Shown here piece by piece: positions 25,501 to 35,412 of a stretch of 64,000 nt of DNA; positions within the stretch are counted from its first letter, which is position 1, and each line of letters begins with the position of its first letter. Where the stretch lies: assembly GCA_037043235.1 (NCBI GenBank), contig JAWRVZ010000014.1, positions 4,340,001-4,404,000 of the forward strand. The letters run 5' to 3'. The translations under genes and the position numbers were made by a program. The notes below the pieces were generated by a model. The model was not told the DNA's origin and ran no database searches. It saw nothing but the letters and a program-made list of their open reading frames with translations. Source of the stretch: Rhodeus uyekii. Taxonomy: Eukaryota > Chordata > Actinopteri > Cypriniformes > Acheilognathidae.

Positions 25501-28500
25501 TTGCATTAACTGATTGTTTCCCCCCTCTATGTTCTTGAAGTTTTAAAAGCATTAACAGATAATTAAAAATGCTAAAATAAGTAAAGTAAGGGGTCCGGTT
25601 TAGTGCCTTTCCTAATTTAGAATCATTCTTGAAGTAAAGGAGCCCTCTGTGAAAGTAGAGAGACACATAAGTGAGGATTTGAGCAGAGAAACAAGTGATT
25701 GCAAGTGTAGTTTGGATTAATAATTTATACAAATTTAGGTTACACTTTACTTCGATAGTGCACTTTCTACTAACTAGAAATAACTTTGAACTAATTCTCA
25801 TTCATTTTAAACTCAACTGACCCTCATTAGAATTAGTAGGTTAGGGTTAATAGAATAAGTTGACATGTAAGTGCAGTTACTTCTAGTCAGTAGAATGTGA
25901 CAGTTTGCACCAAAATATTGAACAGCCCAGCTGTTTTCAGCTTTGATTAATAAGTGGTTTCTTGAGCAGCATATTAGAATGATTTCTGAAGGATCATGTG
26001 GAACTGAAAACTGGAGTAATGGCTGATAAAAATGCAGCTTTGCCGTCATATGAATTAAAATGACTTTTTTAAAAACAATCATAGTTCCTTCTTTTTAAAA
26101 ATGCGTATCTTACTCATACTTGCACACAACCCCAGGCTTTTAAACAGTAGTGTATCTATTCCATTTCTTTGATTTGGTTTTTCAGTACAATTTAGATTAT
26201 CAAAATAAAATGTTCTTTAAATGTAAATGGCTTTTTTGTTGTACCCTACAATTAGATTTATGTTAACTCCCAGGTCACTTGCACTGTAATGAGCTGGATA
26301 AGCACAGACATGACTGGCTACTGAAGACTTTTGAATCGTATATTCCTCCTACACTACGACATCTGCTTTCAGTGACTCACTTGGACGGCCGGAGCATGGG
26401 GAGTATGCGGCCAGGGGCTTACGACAAGGTACAACATTCACCTCTGCTCATCTGACACAACCATTAAAACGACAACCTTTGAGCCATAATTTTGCTATTT
26501 TAAGCACTGATATTTACCCAGAGTGAGTCATCAAATGACTTCTTCTACGGAGAGAACATTACCTAACATTTGTTAGATTCTGTTAACCTGCAGAAGCTAA
26601 ATGCACTGAATTAACCTCCCCTGAATGTCATCCATCCAAGTGTTTGGGTGGGGAAAAAAACCCTGCTTGTTTGTGACTGTCAGAGTGACACTCACATGAG
26701 TACAGTTTCTGCATCCAAACTCCCTCATTTATCACAGTTGGCATAACGCTTTGTGCAATCCCTTACTTTCCATCTCAAAGCAACCGAAAAGCTGCAAGGT
26801 GGAATAGAGGTTTTCTGCACACTCAGTCATTTGAAGGCAAAGATGCATATGTTCGCATTTTATTTCCCACTCATCATGGGGTGACGAGACACTGGGCAGG
26901 TCACTAGCAGCCCTCCAGGCCAAACATGCCAATCAAGCAGCGAATATGGAGCTTTTAAGGTTCCCAGATACTGCTGACTGAGTATTATTCTCTTCTGGCT
27001 GGGATAGAAGAATCGGGCCGCTGAGCAGAAAGGTAAACGAATACACAATGCGACAGGAGGTGTCGTGGTGGTTTTAAATGCAAACAGCTCAGGGTGGGTG
27101 CGACGCTAGTGGAAGTTAGTTTTTTTCTCACTAAAGAAACATCCCTTCGGTGACATTTCTGCAAAATGGTATTACACCACTTCTTGCACATTTCATGTCA
27201 TTTTCAATGTGAAATGTCCAGTGGCTGGCGCTAAAAGCATGTTCAGCTTTATCAGAAACTGATGAATGTGAATCTGGCATTGATTTATTAGGTTGAATGT
27301 TGTACGTTTTGCTGAAGTTCAGAAATGTCAGGTGAGTTGCGCTAAAAGGTTAATGCTCTATTGCATTTTAAAATAATGTACCATGTAGATTAATCGGTAC
27401 CCTAAACTTAACCAATAGTGTCAACACAAGCAAACAAGAGCTAAAAAGGCATTTGCTGAAACTACCATGTCATTTTAGCTTGCTTCTACAAGTCTTTGAG
27501 CTCTTTTATAGCTTTTTACATGTGCAGTGTTGTACCAAATGAGCTACCAAGCAAGTTTACTATGTTATAAAAGCTGTAGATATAGAGCTGATTATGTGAT
27601 GCGAACTTCAAAGTGGTATGAGTAATGCGACAAAAAAAGTGTTTTTAGGTCATAACATAGTATTGTGAAAGGAACCGCAGAAAGTAAGTCTTTCATAATC
27701 AATATTCTGTGTGAAAAGGAATAAAAGTTGGGAGTTTTACTGCTACTAGTTTTCATTTGAGCTGGAAACCAGTGAATTTCGTGGATGTACAAGCACATGG
27801 CTGTGATACACCGATTCAACCAGAAGGTGGCAGTGTTGCTGTTTTACTCTCACTGACCTCCATTCACATTGGACAGATGCTCAAGGTCCCCTGGACCCCC
27901 GATGGAGGGGACACCGGTATGCATTCAAGCTGTGATGATGAAACCTCCTATCCCGAAATGTCAAATGAATATGTCTCTGACGCCCATAATCGAATCACTT
28001 TATCAGTGTTGGCACTTAAATGAGGTTAACCGGTTCAGCTCCTCCTCTTAAACATGCTGCCGTTCCTAGATCACATCAGGCCCACGGGGGTCTTTCTACA
28101 CCATCATGTCCTTTAGTGACGTCGGTCTCCAGAGTGCCCCCCGGCATTCTTTTAGCCAGACAGGCAGCAGAGCTAAGAGAGGGAATTAAGAGGCTCTAAT
28201 ACAAAGCTGGCAGGGAGAAAAACAGTGGGGCTCAATTGTCAGCTTGACAAGGCAGTTTCAGCCAGTTCTAATGAGGAGAGAGTAGTCTCAAAGGAAGCCG
28301 AAAAAAAGATGAGCTTTGCTAGCGCTAGGAACGAGAGGTTTGATGGGTAAGGGGACTCTGGGTTTCCTGAGAGATGGCTGGGGTTTTTCATTCAGTCCTG
28401 CCTATTGCTCATCTGAATCTTTCAGGAAGATTCTTGCTGCTTGCGTTAGTTGTTTGTTTAACCACTGTAGAAGATTATTGCTCAGGTGTGTTTTGAGATT

Positions 28501-30001
28501 ATTGGCCCCAGGTGTGTGGTGTTTCCACTATACCTCTCTCTCTACTCCAGCCACTCATTTGCTCAGCTGGTCTCACAGAGGACGGTGTGAGTGTGTTGGT
28601 TCTTTTAAAGAGCTAATGAGGCCCGATACCGGCAAGTCCCTGCTGTCCTTCTGCTTTCCTCTTTGTGTTATGTTCACCATCCCCCAGGTGAACATGAAAT
28701 ATTCCCCTTCAGTCTCGTACACTGTTTTTTCCTCCCTGTGGAGTTAAAACCTGTTCTCTGATGTGTGTTTGTCTGTGTGTATTGCTCCGTCCCTGTGTGT
28801 CAGGTGCTTGTAGATGCCCCGTGCTCTAATGACCGGAGTTGGCTTTATACCCTTGATACCCACCAAGGGGAAATGTGGCTGAAGGAGAGAACTCAACTAC
28901 CACTCTTACAGAAGGAGCTGCTCTGGTAAATATCTATCACAGGAACTCACCCACACACAACACTCAAGTGGTCAAGTAGACGATGCTAAACAAAGCTGCT
29001 TCATCATTTTTCTTGTTTCTTTTTAAATTGAGCAAAGACCTTGACTTTCTCAACATAATAAATGTTTTAATCGTACAACATCAAAGGTATACTTTTGACA
29101 TGAATGGACATGAATCTATTTTATTGTAAACTATTGTAAAGCATTCTTTAAAACGTAAACATTAAAGAAGTGATGACATTTCACCTTCCCACAGCATGGC
29201 AGGAAGAATGTTAAAGAAAGTTAAAGAATTTTTGCAAATAATAAATTATTTAATATTAATATTGGTAAATACAATAACTATTTTAATAAAAAGTAAATAA
29301 AATATAGTTTTCATATTTTAGTCTATTGCTATTGCATTTTCATTTTCTAAGCACCTGATTATTTATTGTAAAGGTTTCAGGCCTTTTCATGTTAATTTAG
29401 TATTTTACAATTATAGTATTTATTATTATTTCTAATTGGCTTTTATTTGTACATCTTTCAGTTTTCATTTGTTTTAGTGATTTTATGTGCTTTTGTCATT
29501 TTTACTTTGAGTAATTAAAGAATTTAAAGTTTCTCTTTTATGCTTTTTCAAAGGTTCTTAATTTATTTGGAAGTTTTACATGCATCTGGTGTCAAAAAAA
29601 CCCCACGTTAATACATTAAAATTTTCTCATAATACACATTTCAGGCCTCAGCTAAAACTAGGTTTAGAAACTGCCCAACTTTGATGCCTCTTTAATGGTA
29701 ATAATGGTTGGTTGTGGTTTTTATTTTTGTCAGTTCGGCACTAGCAGCAGTGCGTCCTGGAGGAGTGGTTGTCTACTCCACTTGCACTATGTCACGAGCC
29801 GAGAACCAATCAGTAGTGGAGGCAGTTCTTGCATCCTATGAAGGAGTGGAGATTCTGGACCTGGAACAACAGTTAATTGACTCTCTATCTGATCATTTCT
29901 ACTTTGCCCACCTCCGTCCTTCAGTGGGACAGTTAGTGATCCCACAAAAGGGTAAAACTTGGGGACCTATGTATGTTTCTCGATTAAGAAGAATATATTA
30001 A
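22592..30001 (+). CDS. nsun3: mitochondrial tRNA (cytosine-5) methyltransferase NSUN3
   Basis: Six exons join in frame to 375 residues: 22592-22705, 22901-23010, 23470-23828, 26274-26428, 28804-28925, 29734-30001. Orthologues put 5-methylcytosine on the wobble C34 of mitochondrial tRNA-Met, the first step to f5C. The SAM-binding motif I (VLDLCAAPGGKS) is at residues 174-185. Motif IV VDAPCS has Cys253 (product release) and motif VI YSTCT has Cys304 (the nucleophile), so both catalytic cysteines are intact. The first ~38 residues are rich in Arg, Ser, Leu and lack acids, as a mitochondrial presequence should. This favours the ATG at 22592. The C-terminal KGKTWGPMYVSRLRR is the typical family ending. 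It lies about 1.3 kb downstream of arl13b in the same orientation, an adjacency shared with mammals. Confidence 0.95.
23130..23384. mobile_element. MITE in nsun3 intron 2
   Basis: Inverted ends: left CTTCACAATAAGGTTTCATT, right complement of CTTTACACTAAGGTCTCATT. The interior is AT-rich and noncoding. It belongs to a high-copy fish family starting CACTTTACAATAAGGTT. Confidence 0.7.
24253..24520. mobile_element. hAT (Charlie-type) 5' fragment in nsun3 intron 3
   Basis: Starts with CAGGGGTCTCCAAACTTTTC and continues AGGGCTGCATTAACTG and GGGGGCCGACTACACACTCG, typical of hAT ends in vertebrates. The right end is absent. A Tigger remnant abuts it. Confidence 0.6.
24521..25117. mobile_element. Tigger-like remnant in nsun3 intron 3
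   Basis: Body similar to 15876-16495 (GTACGAGCATT, CCTAACGCTCAG, TCACCACAGT, ACAGCGGT). The right terminus TAAACCGAGATATTACTG is complete and followed by TA; the left terminus is missing. A (TG)n tract sits at 24907-24930. Confidence 0.65.
25738..25910. mobile_element. MITE fragment, same family as 32835-33095
   Basis: Shares TTACACTTTACTTCGATAGT, TAGTAGGTTAGGGTT, ATAAGTTGACATGTAAGT and TTCTAGTCAGTAGA with the copy near 33 kb. Ends are poorly defined. Confidence 0.45.
26429..28803 (+). other. nsun3 intron 4, mostly unique sequence
   Basis: No transposon with definable ends was recognised. Two stretches (about 26860-27180 and 28080-28320) are less AT-rich, contain no coding exon for nsun3 and look non-repetitive. 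They are weak candidates for regulatory elements. Confidence 0.35.
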
Positions 30002-30579
30002 AAACTTATTGCGCTATGGTGCCGCAGTTGTACTTTTAACACATCAGAGCTGGAGTGGAGTTTGAGTTATGAAATATTATTACAATTTAAAGTAATTTCT
30101 ATTTTACTATATTTTATTGATTTATTGGGATGGATTTTCAGATATTTATACTTCAGTGTCACATGATCCTTCTGAACTTTCCGAAAAAGTTGCTGCTTAA
30201 TATGTGTGGAAAACCATGAGGAGGCATTTTTGTGTTTTTGTCTTTCCAAAAAAGGAATTAAATGTTATACTTGGGTCCTGACTATAACAATAGTTAACAT
30301 TATACATGATGATAATACCAGAACAAAATAACCTGCAATATACAAAAAAAAAAAAAAAAATGTATACTAAACCATCAGAGAACAATAAGTAGGAAGAAAA
30401 TAATTTATTTTCTAATTTCCTGACAGTGCTGGAAACTTTTGTGGAAGTCATGATGTATTTATTTATTTTAATTTTGTCTAATTCCTGAATTAATAGTTCC
30501 AAAAGAATTTCATTTATTTGAAATCAAAATTGTTTGTAGAACTTGCATCTGAAGAAACCGCATAGGTTAGGCAGGAATG
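30002..30579 (+). other. nsun3 3' UTR and following gap
   Basis: AT-rich. ATTAAA near 30257 is a possible poly(A) signal. An A17-18 tract ends near 30360. No coding sequence on either strand is convincing. Confidence 0.4.
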
Positions 30580-30840
30580 TTAATCGTTGACAGCCCTCCT
30601 GCTGAAGCACCACTTAAGATGATCTCTTGCAAGTGAAGGCTGTTTTGAAATCTCAGAACGAAACACTTGAACAAGGTTCTGAGTAATGAATGCGGGCTTG
30701 GGTCTCTTCTCTTTTGCATAAGTGTTTTTAAACATCTCAGCTGAACTGCTTGAGGAGGTTTTGCTGTTGTCAGCCTTTGAGCTCAATGACAAATTGCGTC
30801 TAATAAAACAAGAGTTTTCCTGAATCATGGAAGAGCACAC
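30580..30840 (-). CDS. candidate terminal exon of an unidentified minus-strand gene
   Basis: The minus strand is open for 86 codons ending in TAA at 30580. The composition looks protein-like: a serine run, then AEMFKNTYAKEKRPKPAF, then ITQNLVQVFRSEISKQPSLA. A splice acceptor (TTCCATGATTCAG) precedes ENSCFIRR on the minus strand. If real, further exons should lie at higher coordinates, but I found none. I do not recognise the family. It may be an old exon, a pseudogene or chance. Confidence 0.3.
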   Translation of the reverse strand: MCSSMIQENSCFIRRNLSLSSKADNSKTSSSSSAEMFKNTYAKEKRPKPAFITQNLVQVFRSEISKQPSLARDHLKWCFSRRAVND

Positions 30841-31081
30841 CTTGAATGTTTACCATTAATATGATATATGAAAATGAGATTGCACGCACCTCTTACAAAG
30901 CCTATACGTTTGAGGAACAGCCTTAAAAGTGCTGGAACAGCAGCATTGTAGCTTTATATTTATTAATAAACCTCAGCAGAGAACACTGGATAATTCAGGG
31001 TTAACAACATTGTCCTATAAGGGGTCGTCATTGCTTGTTGTTATTACAATTAAAAAATAAACTCCGTTTTTTTTTTTTAAA

Positions 31082-31453
31082 CTATAACTGCATTTGACTA
31101 TACAAGTATTCACTCCTCCAAAGATTGAACCTGGTTGGATCAGCTCTGGCAGGATTACAGTTGTCAGCCTCCATAGCCTCCAAGTCAGTATTGCACATCT
31201 TGATAATAGAATTGTTGCTCATTCTTTCGGAGCAATATTGCTCAAGCTCTGTTGCGGTATGTTTTAGGTCATTGCCCTGTTGGAAGATGAATCGTCTTCC
31301 AAATTTCAGTGCTTTTGTGGATTGCTGCACGGTGTCCTCAGGGACTCTGCTGTTCGTGGCTCCATCCATTTTTACTTCTAACTTTATGAGTTTTCTAATC
31401 CTTGCCGCAGAGAAGCCTACCCAAAACTCAATGCTGCAACCAGCATGAATCAC
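31082..31453 (-). pseudogene. Tc1-like transposase fragment
   Basis: The minus-strand peptide contains GRRFIFQQGNDLKHTA, a clear match to the Tc1 signature around the second catalytic aspartate (normally QQDND). Here the catalytic Asp is Gly. Upstream FWVGFSAARIRKLIKLEVKM matches the block before it. Stops and indels surround it and no terminal repeats were found. Confidence 0.75.
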
Positions 31454-32834
31454 TCTAAGGATTGTGTTCTTTGTGTGATTTACTGTTAGGTTTTTGTCTA
31501 ACAGTGTGGAGGTCCAAAATTCAATTCATCTGGTTGCTTCATGTTCCTACAGACTGTTGAGCCCGTCACATGCTATCATATTTTTTGCCACAGTCACTTA
31601 TAAGATATTAATTGTGCTTTTTTTTAAATCATTGGATGCCATACCTTTACCATGGAGGACTAACTTTGGCATTTAGTAGTGAAAGGCCTCTTCTTCTGCT
31701 ATTTTCATCCTAAAAATACAGGAGAAGAGTCATTTCTTGGGGATTCAGTTTTTCTAGATATTCCTTATGCGTCAAATGAAACATCTCTTTTGGACATAGC
31801 TTACCATTGAAAAGCCATCTCGTCTTTTATGAGAAAACTTCTTGAAGTTCTTTTATGGCTTTCCGTCTTTTCACTGTTTTACGATAGTGTGTGCTATTAC
31901 ACATCTCCTGAAACAGATCCAGAAACAAGCGATATTGTATGTAATCATATTCATATGTAAAATTATGTGAGCATCAACATCAGCTGCATATAAATCAAAA
32001 CTGCCTAACGTAAAGAAACTGAAAGAAATTTAGGGGTGTACCTTAATTTATTTGTGCCAAATTTCAAATTCCCTATTTCTAGATTTTGATTTATTCTTGT
32101 ACCAAACATATCTTAAATGTGAAAAATGTATTATAAAATGTAAAAAAAGAAGTTATTTTAAACAAAGACAAAGGCTTAAATAGCTTGTAACAAAGTTCAT
32201 AGTTCTGGAAGAAGGAGGTGGGAACCGGCGAACGTTTAACACTTTTAATATGAATATAAAACAACAAATTCTCACATTGTTGCTATTTTATTGGTAATAA
32301 AACAAACTGGAATGTATTACAGTGCATAAGGAGGAGAAAATGTCTCAGTGTGAGTTTGTGCTGGGACGCCGGGTGTCTTCGCCCTTCTATTTTCTGCATT
32401 GGGCTCTGCTTGCCCTTTCAAATCTGTGAGCAACTCACTCGCGCAGGAAATGAATTATTACCTCTCAGAGGGAGAGAGGAAAAGAAGAGAAAGCGAGGGG
32501 CGAGAGACTGGCAACGTTAAAGCATACTCAGTAAAGATCGCGCAGAGTCCATTGCCGGTCTGAGAAATGGACTCTGGCAGGTGGAAAAGACTTTAAAATA
32601 GCCACTGACATTTACACTAGCTCCCCATGTCTGCTGTTTTAATAATGCCACTGAGAGAAGGAAAGAAAAACCTGCACACCTGTGATGAGTTTCCCAGAAT
32701 TCTCAACTGTTCATTTAGATTTTTATGAAGGAAACTGAATGCATGAGAGATCAGGTTCAACCAAATAGGTTTCAGTATCAAATTTTTGAAACAGAAATAT
32801 TTCCTTAAAATGAATGGAGAAAAACACTAAATGT
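31454..32834. other. no recognisable feature
   Basis: AT-rich with a moderately GC-rich patch at 32330-32600. No gene, RNA or bounded repeat was recognised on either strand. Confidence 0.4.
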
Positions 32835-33095
32835 AACTTTGCAACTACATGTCAACTAACTCTTATTAGAGTGTTAGTAGACAGTTAGGTTAGAGTTGGT
32901 AGAATAAGTTGCTTAGAATAAGTAGTAAAGTTGCTTCTAGTCAGTAGATTGTCTTTTGGGAGTCCATAAAAAATAAGCATTAGCAGATATTATGCAGACA
33001 GTCTTCTAATGTGCTAATGACTAGTAGTTGACATGTAGTTACAAAGATAGGTGTAATTAGTAAAATGTCTAAAGTGGACTATTGAGTTGATTGAG
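32835..33095. mobile_element. MITE, same family as 25738-25910
   Basis: Contains ACATGTCAACTAACTCTTAT, TTAGAGTTGGTAGAATAAGT, TTCTAGTCAGTAGATTGTC and ends in AAAATGTCTAAAGTGGACTA. This matches a common fish MITE whose end reads AAGTGGACTATC. Noncoding. Confidence 0.5.
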
Positions 33096-33778
33096 TTGTA
33101 AAATGCATTTGTCACCCTTGTAAATAACAGAACTCTGTGTACAGAACGGATTAAGCATATTGTGTAGGTGGCGCTTTTGTTTCACTTCATTATATGTGTA
33201 GCTGAACCGTCTCAGCTATGTCCTCATGTGGGTGACAAAGCGCTGGTGACCCATACTGATACCTGATTTTATCTGGTTTTACCCTTTGCACTCACTCTCT
33301 CTCTATCTCTCTATCTATCTGTTTATGACGGGTCTGGCTTTGCTTACAGAGGAAATGTGGTCACAGCGCCAACAATGTCTATATCAAGTCATGTCAATTC
33401 ACCTTTATTTATATAGCGCTTTTTACAATAGAGATAGTTCCAAATCAGCTTTACAATGGTCACAGGAAAACAATAAAAACAATGTTTGTTTTAGCTGTAC
33501 AGCAGGTCTAGAAGAGCAGGCAAATCAATAATATTGATGAGTATTACCGTATTTATTCGAGTATAACGCGCAAAATTTTCTACCAAAAAAATAACTCAAA
33601 GTTAGGGATGCGCGTTATGCATGAGGGCTGGACTGGGGAGGGGTGGGGTGGGGTTTGTTTTGACGGCCGGTCCTTTGAGGGCGCTGGCGAATTGTGAGAT
33701 CGCGCTGCGCATTTTACAGGCTGTTTAAGTAGCAATATATGCATCACCCACACGTTACGGAGAAGACAGGTATTTTGT

Positions 33779-33959
33779 GTTCCCTTTCGAGGGCGGGAAC
33801 GAGACGGTGCATGGAAAAGATGCATTTGGGAGGACCTCCCCTTCACGTAAATTTCTGAAACCTTATAGGATAACGCCAGTTGACAACTGGCCAATTGTCG
33901 CGCGATGCGCTCTGGCTGTCAGACAGTATAAATAGCATAAGCGCGGCACTTGCGTCAGA
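33779..33959 (+). repeat. DIRS left inverted terminal repeat
   Basis: Pairs with 39148-39353 on the opposite strand. Shared words include GCATCTTTTCCATGCACCGT (as complement) and GCCAGTTGACAACTGGCCAA. The left arm lacks the last ~25 bases present at the right end. Confidence 0.93.
33927..33934 (+). promoter_or_regulatory. TATA box in the DIRS left repeat
   Basis: TATAAATA lies about 60 bp before the first ORF and within the terminal repeat. A copy in reverse orientation exists in the right repeat, so both ends could drive transcription. Confidence 0.55.
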
Positions 33960-33996
33960 TTATTTCCTTCACACGGACTTATGAACATAGATAATA

Positions 33997-35412
33997 ATGG
34001 AATCAACAGGATCTAAATGTAAAGTTTGCGCGGGTCCCATTGACCCGCCGGATACTCACGCGTGCTGCGTCGTCTGTCTGGGTCTGGCCCACGCCGAGGA
34101 TGCCCTGCTGGAGTCCTCCTGCGCGCACTGCGGGGATCTGCCGGGGCGCGCGCTGAGATCCAGGAGGGACATAGCGCGCAGTATCGCGGGGAAGGGGTCC
34201 TTTGCCGCCGTCGAGCCGCTGGCGGGCCCCCCCACACACTCGCGGGGTGACGGTGACGACGCAGCATGCCGTCCTCTGCCGTCTCCCCAATCACCAGTTC
34301 GCTTCGCGGACTTCCTCCCGGTCGAGGATGACGGAGACGTCGACTCAGTATCCCTCGCTGCATCAGACAGGGACTGGGCGGCGTCGGAGTGCCTCGACAC
34401 AGAGGGCCCTCTAGACCTCCAGGAGGAGCTAGTCAGGGTCCTCGAGAGGGCAGTTAAAGAGCTGGACCTGGACTGGAGTGCTCCACAGGAGCCCGCGAGA
34501 AGTAAGCTGGACTCCTGGTTCCTCCAGTCCAGCCGCCAGCAAGCCGGAGCTAGGAGGGGATCCCCCTTTTTTCCGGAGGTACATGAGCACGTGGTGAGGT
34601 CGTGGTCGGCGCCTCAGTCAGCTCGCGCTCACTCCTCACCGCGTGCCATGTTTTCGCACGTGGACGGTGCTGAAGCTCGGGGTTATGTGCGGGTGCCACC
34701 CGTGGAGGAGGCGATGGCGGCGCACCTGTGCCCTTCCTCAACCATGCTGAGCGGAGGTCTGGGGCTGCCGTCAAAACCGTGCAGGTTCACGGCGCACCAG
34801 GCAGAGAAAGCGTACACCTCGGCTGGCGAGGCCGCGTCCGCGCTCCACTCGATGGCGGTGCTGCAGGTGTTTCAGGCAAAACTGCTGCAATTGCTGGACG
34901 CCGGCAGCATGGACGCGGAGGATGTGAGGGACCTGAGAGCGGCAACGGATTTCGCTCTCATGGCAACCAAGCGGTCCGCGCAAGCCATCGGCCGCTCTAT
35001 GGGGTTTTTAGTGGTGCTCCTGAGGCACCTGTGGCTAACTCTGGCGGACCTGCGGGACTCGGACCGGAAAATGCTCCTCAACGCACCGATTGCGGCCGCC
35101 GGCCTTTTTGGTGGCGCAGTCGAGTCGGTGATGGAAAAATTTTCTGAGGCGCAAAAGCGCGCGAAAGCGATGAGCCACGTGATGCCGAGACGAGCGTACC
35201 AGCAGCCCTCAAGGGCGCGGTCGGCGTCGGCGCCACGCCTCCCCCACAGACCGGTGACACAGCAATCGGCGGCTGCAGTTCCGGCGGCTTCTCGCCCGGA
35301 GCCGGATGTCCGACGCAAGCAATGGGCGGGACCCGGGAAGAGGCGTCACGCGCCCAGGGGGGGCCCCCGTCGTGACGGCGCACAGCCTCCCGCAGGCAAG
35401 CCATCTTCCTGA
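33997..35412 (+). CDS. DIRS ORF1, gag-like protein
   Basis: 471 residues from ATG at 33997. The N-terminus has a Cys-rich cluster (CKVC, CCVVC, CAHC within about residues 8-45) that could bind zinc. The middle contains helical stretches and the C-terminus is basic and Pro/Arg-rich, as in a nucleic-acid-binding gag. It overlaps the start of ORF2 by 107 bp in another frame, so ORF2 needs its own initiation or a frameshift. The role as a particle protein is inferred from position; the sequence itself is not diagnostic. Confidence 0.8.
   Translation: MESTGSKCKVCAGPIDPPDTHACCVVCLGLAHAEDALLESSCAHCGDLPGRALRSRRDIARSIAGKGSFAAVEPLAGPPTHSRGDGDDAACRPLPSPQSPVRFADFLPVEDDGDVDSVSLAASDRDWAASECLDTEGPLDLQEELVRVLERAVKELDLDWSAPQEPARSKLDSWFLQSSRQQAGARRGSPFFPEVHEHVVRSWSAPQSARAHSSPRAMFSHVDGAEARGYVRVPPVEEAMAAHLCPSSTMLSGGLGLPSKPCRFTAHQAEKAYTSAGEAASALHSMAVLQVFQAKLLQLLDAGSMDAEDVRDLRAATDFALMATKRSAQAIGRSMGFLVVLLRHLWLTLADLRDSDRKMLLNAPIAAAGLFGGAVESVMEKFSEAQKRAKAMSHVMPRRAYQQPSRARSASAPRLPHRPVTQQSAAAVPAASRPEPDVRRKQWAGPGKRRHAPRGGPRRDGAQPPAGKPSS

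Noticed and set aside
28316..28747. Open frame of 143 codons in nsun3 intron 4
   Set aside because: No domain, no splice logic, and nsun3 joins perfectly without it.
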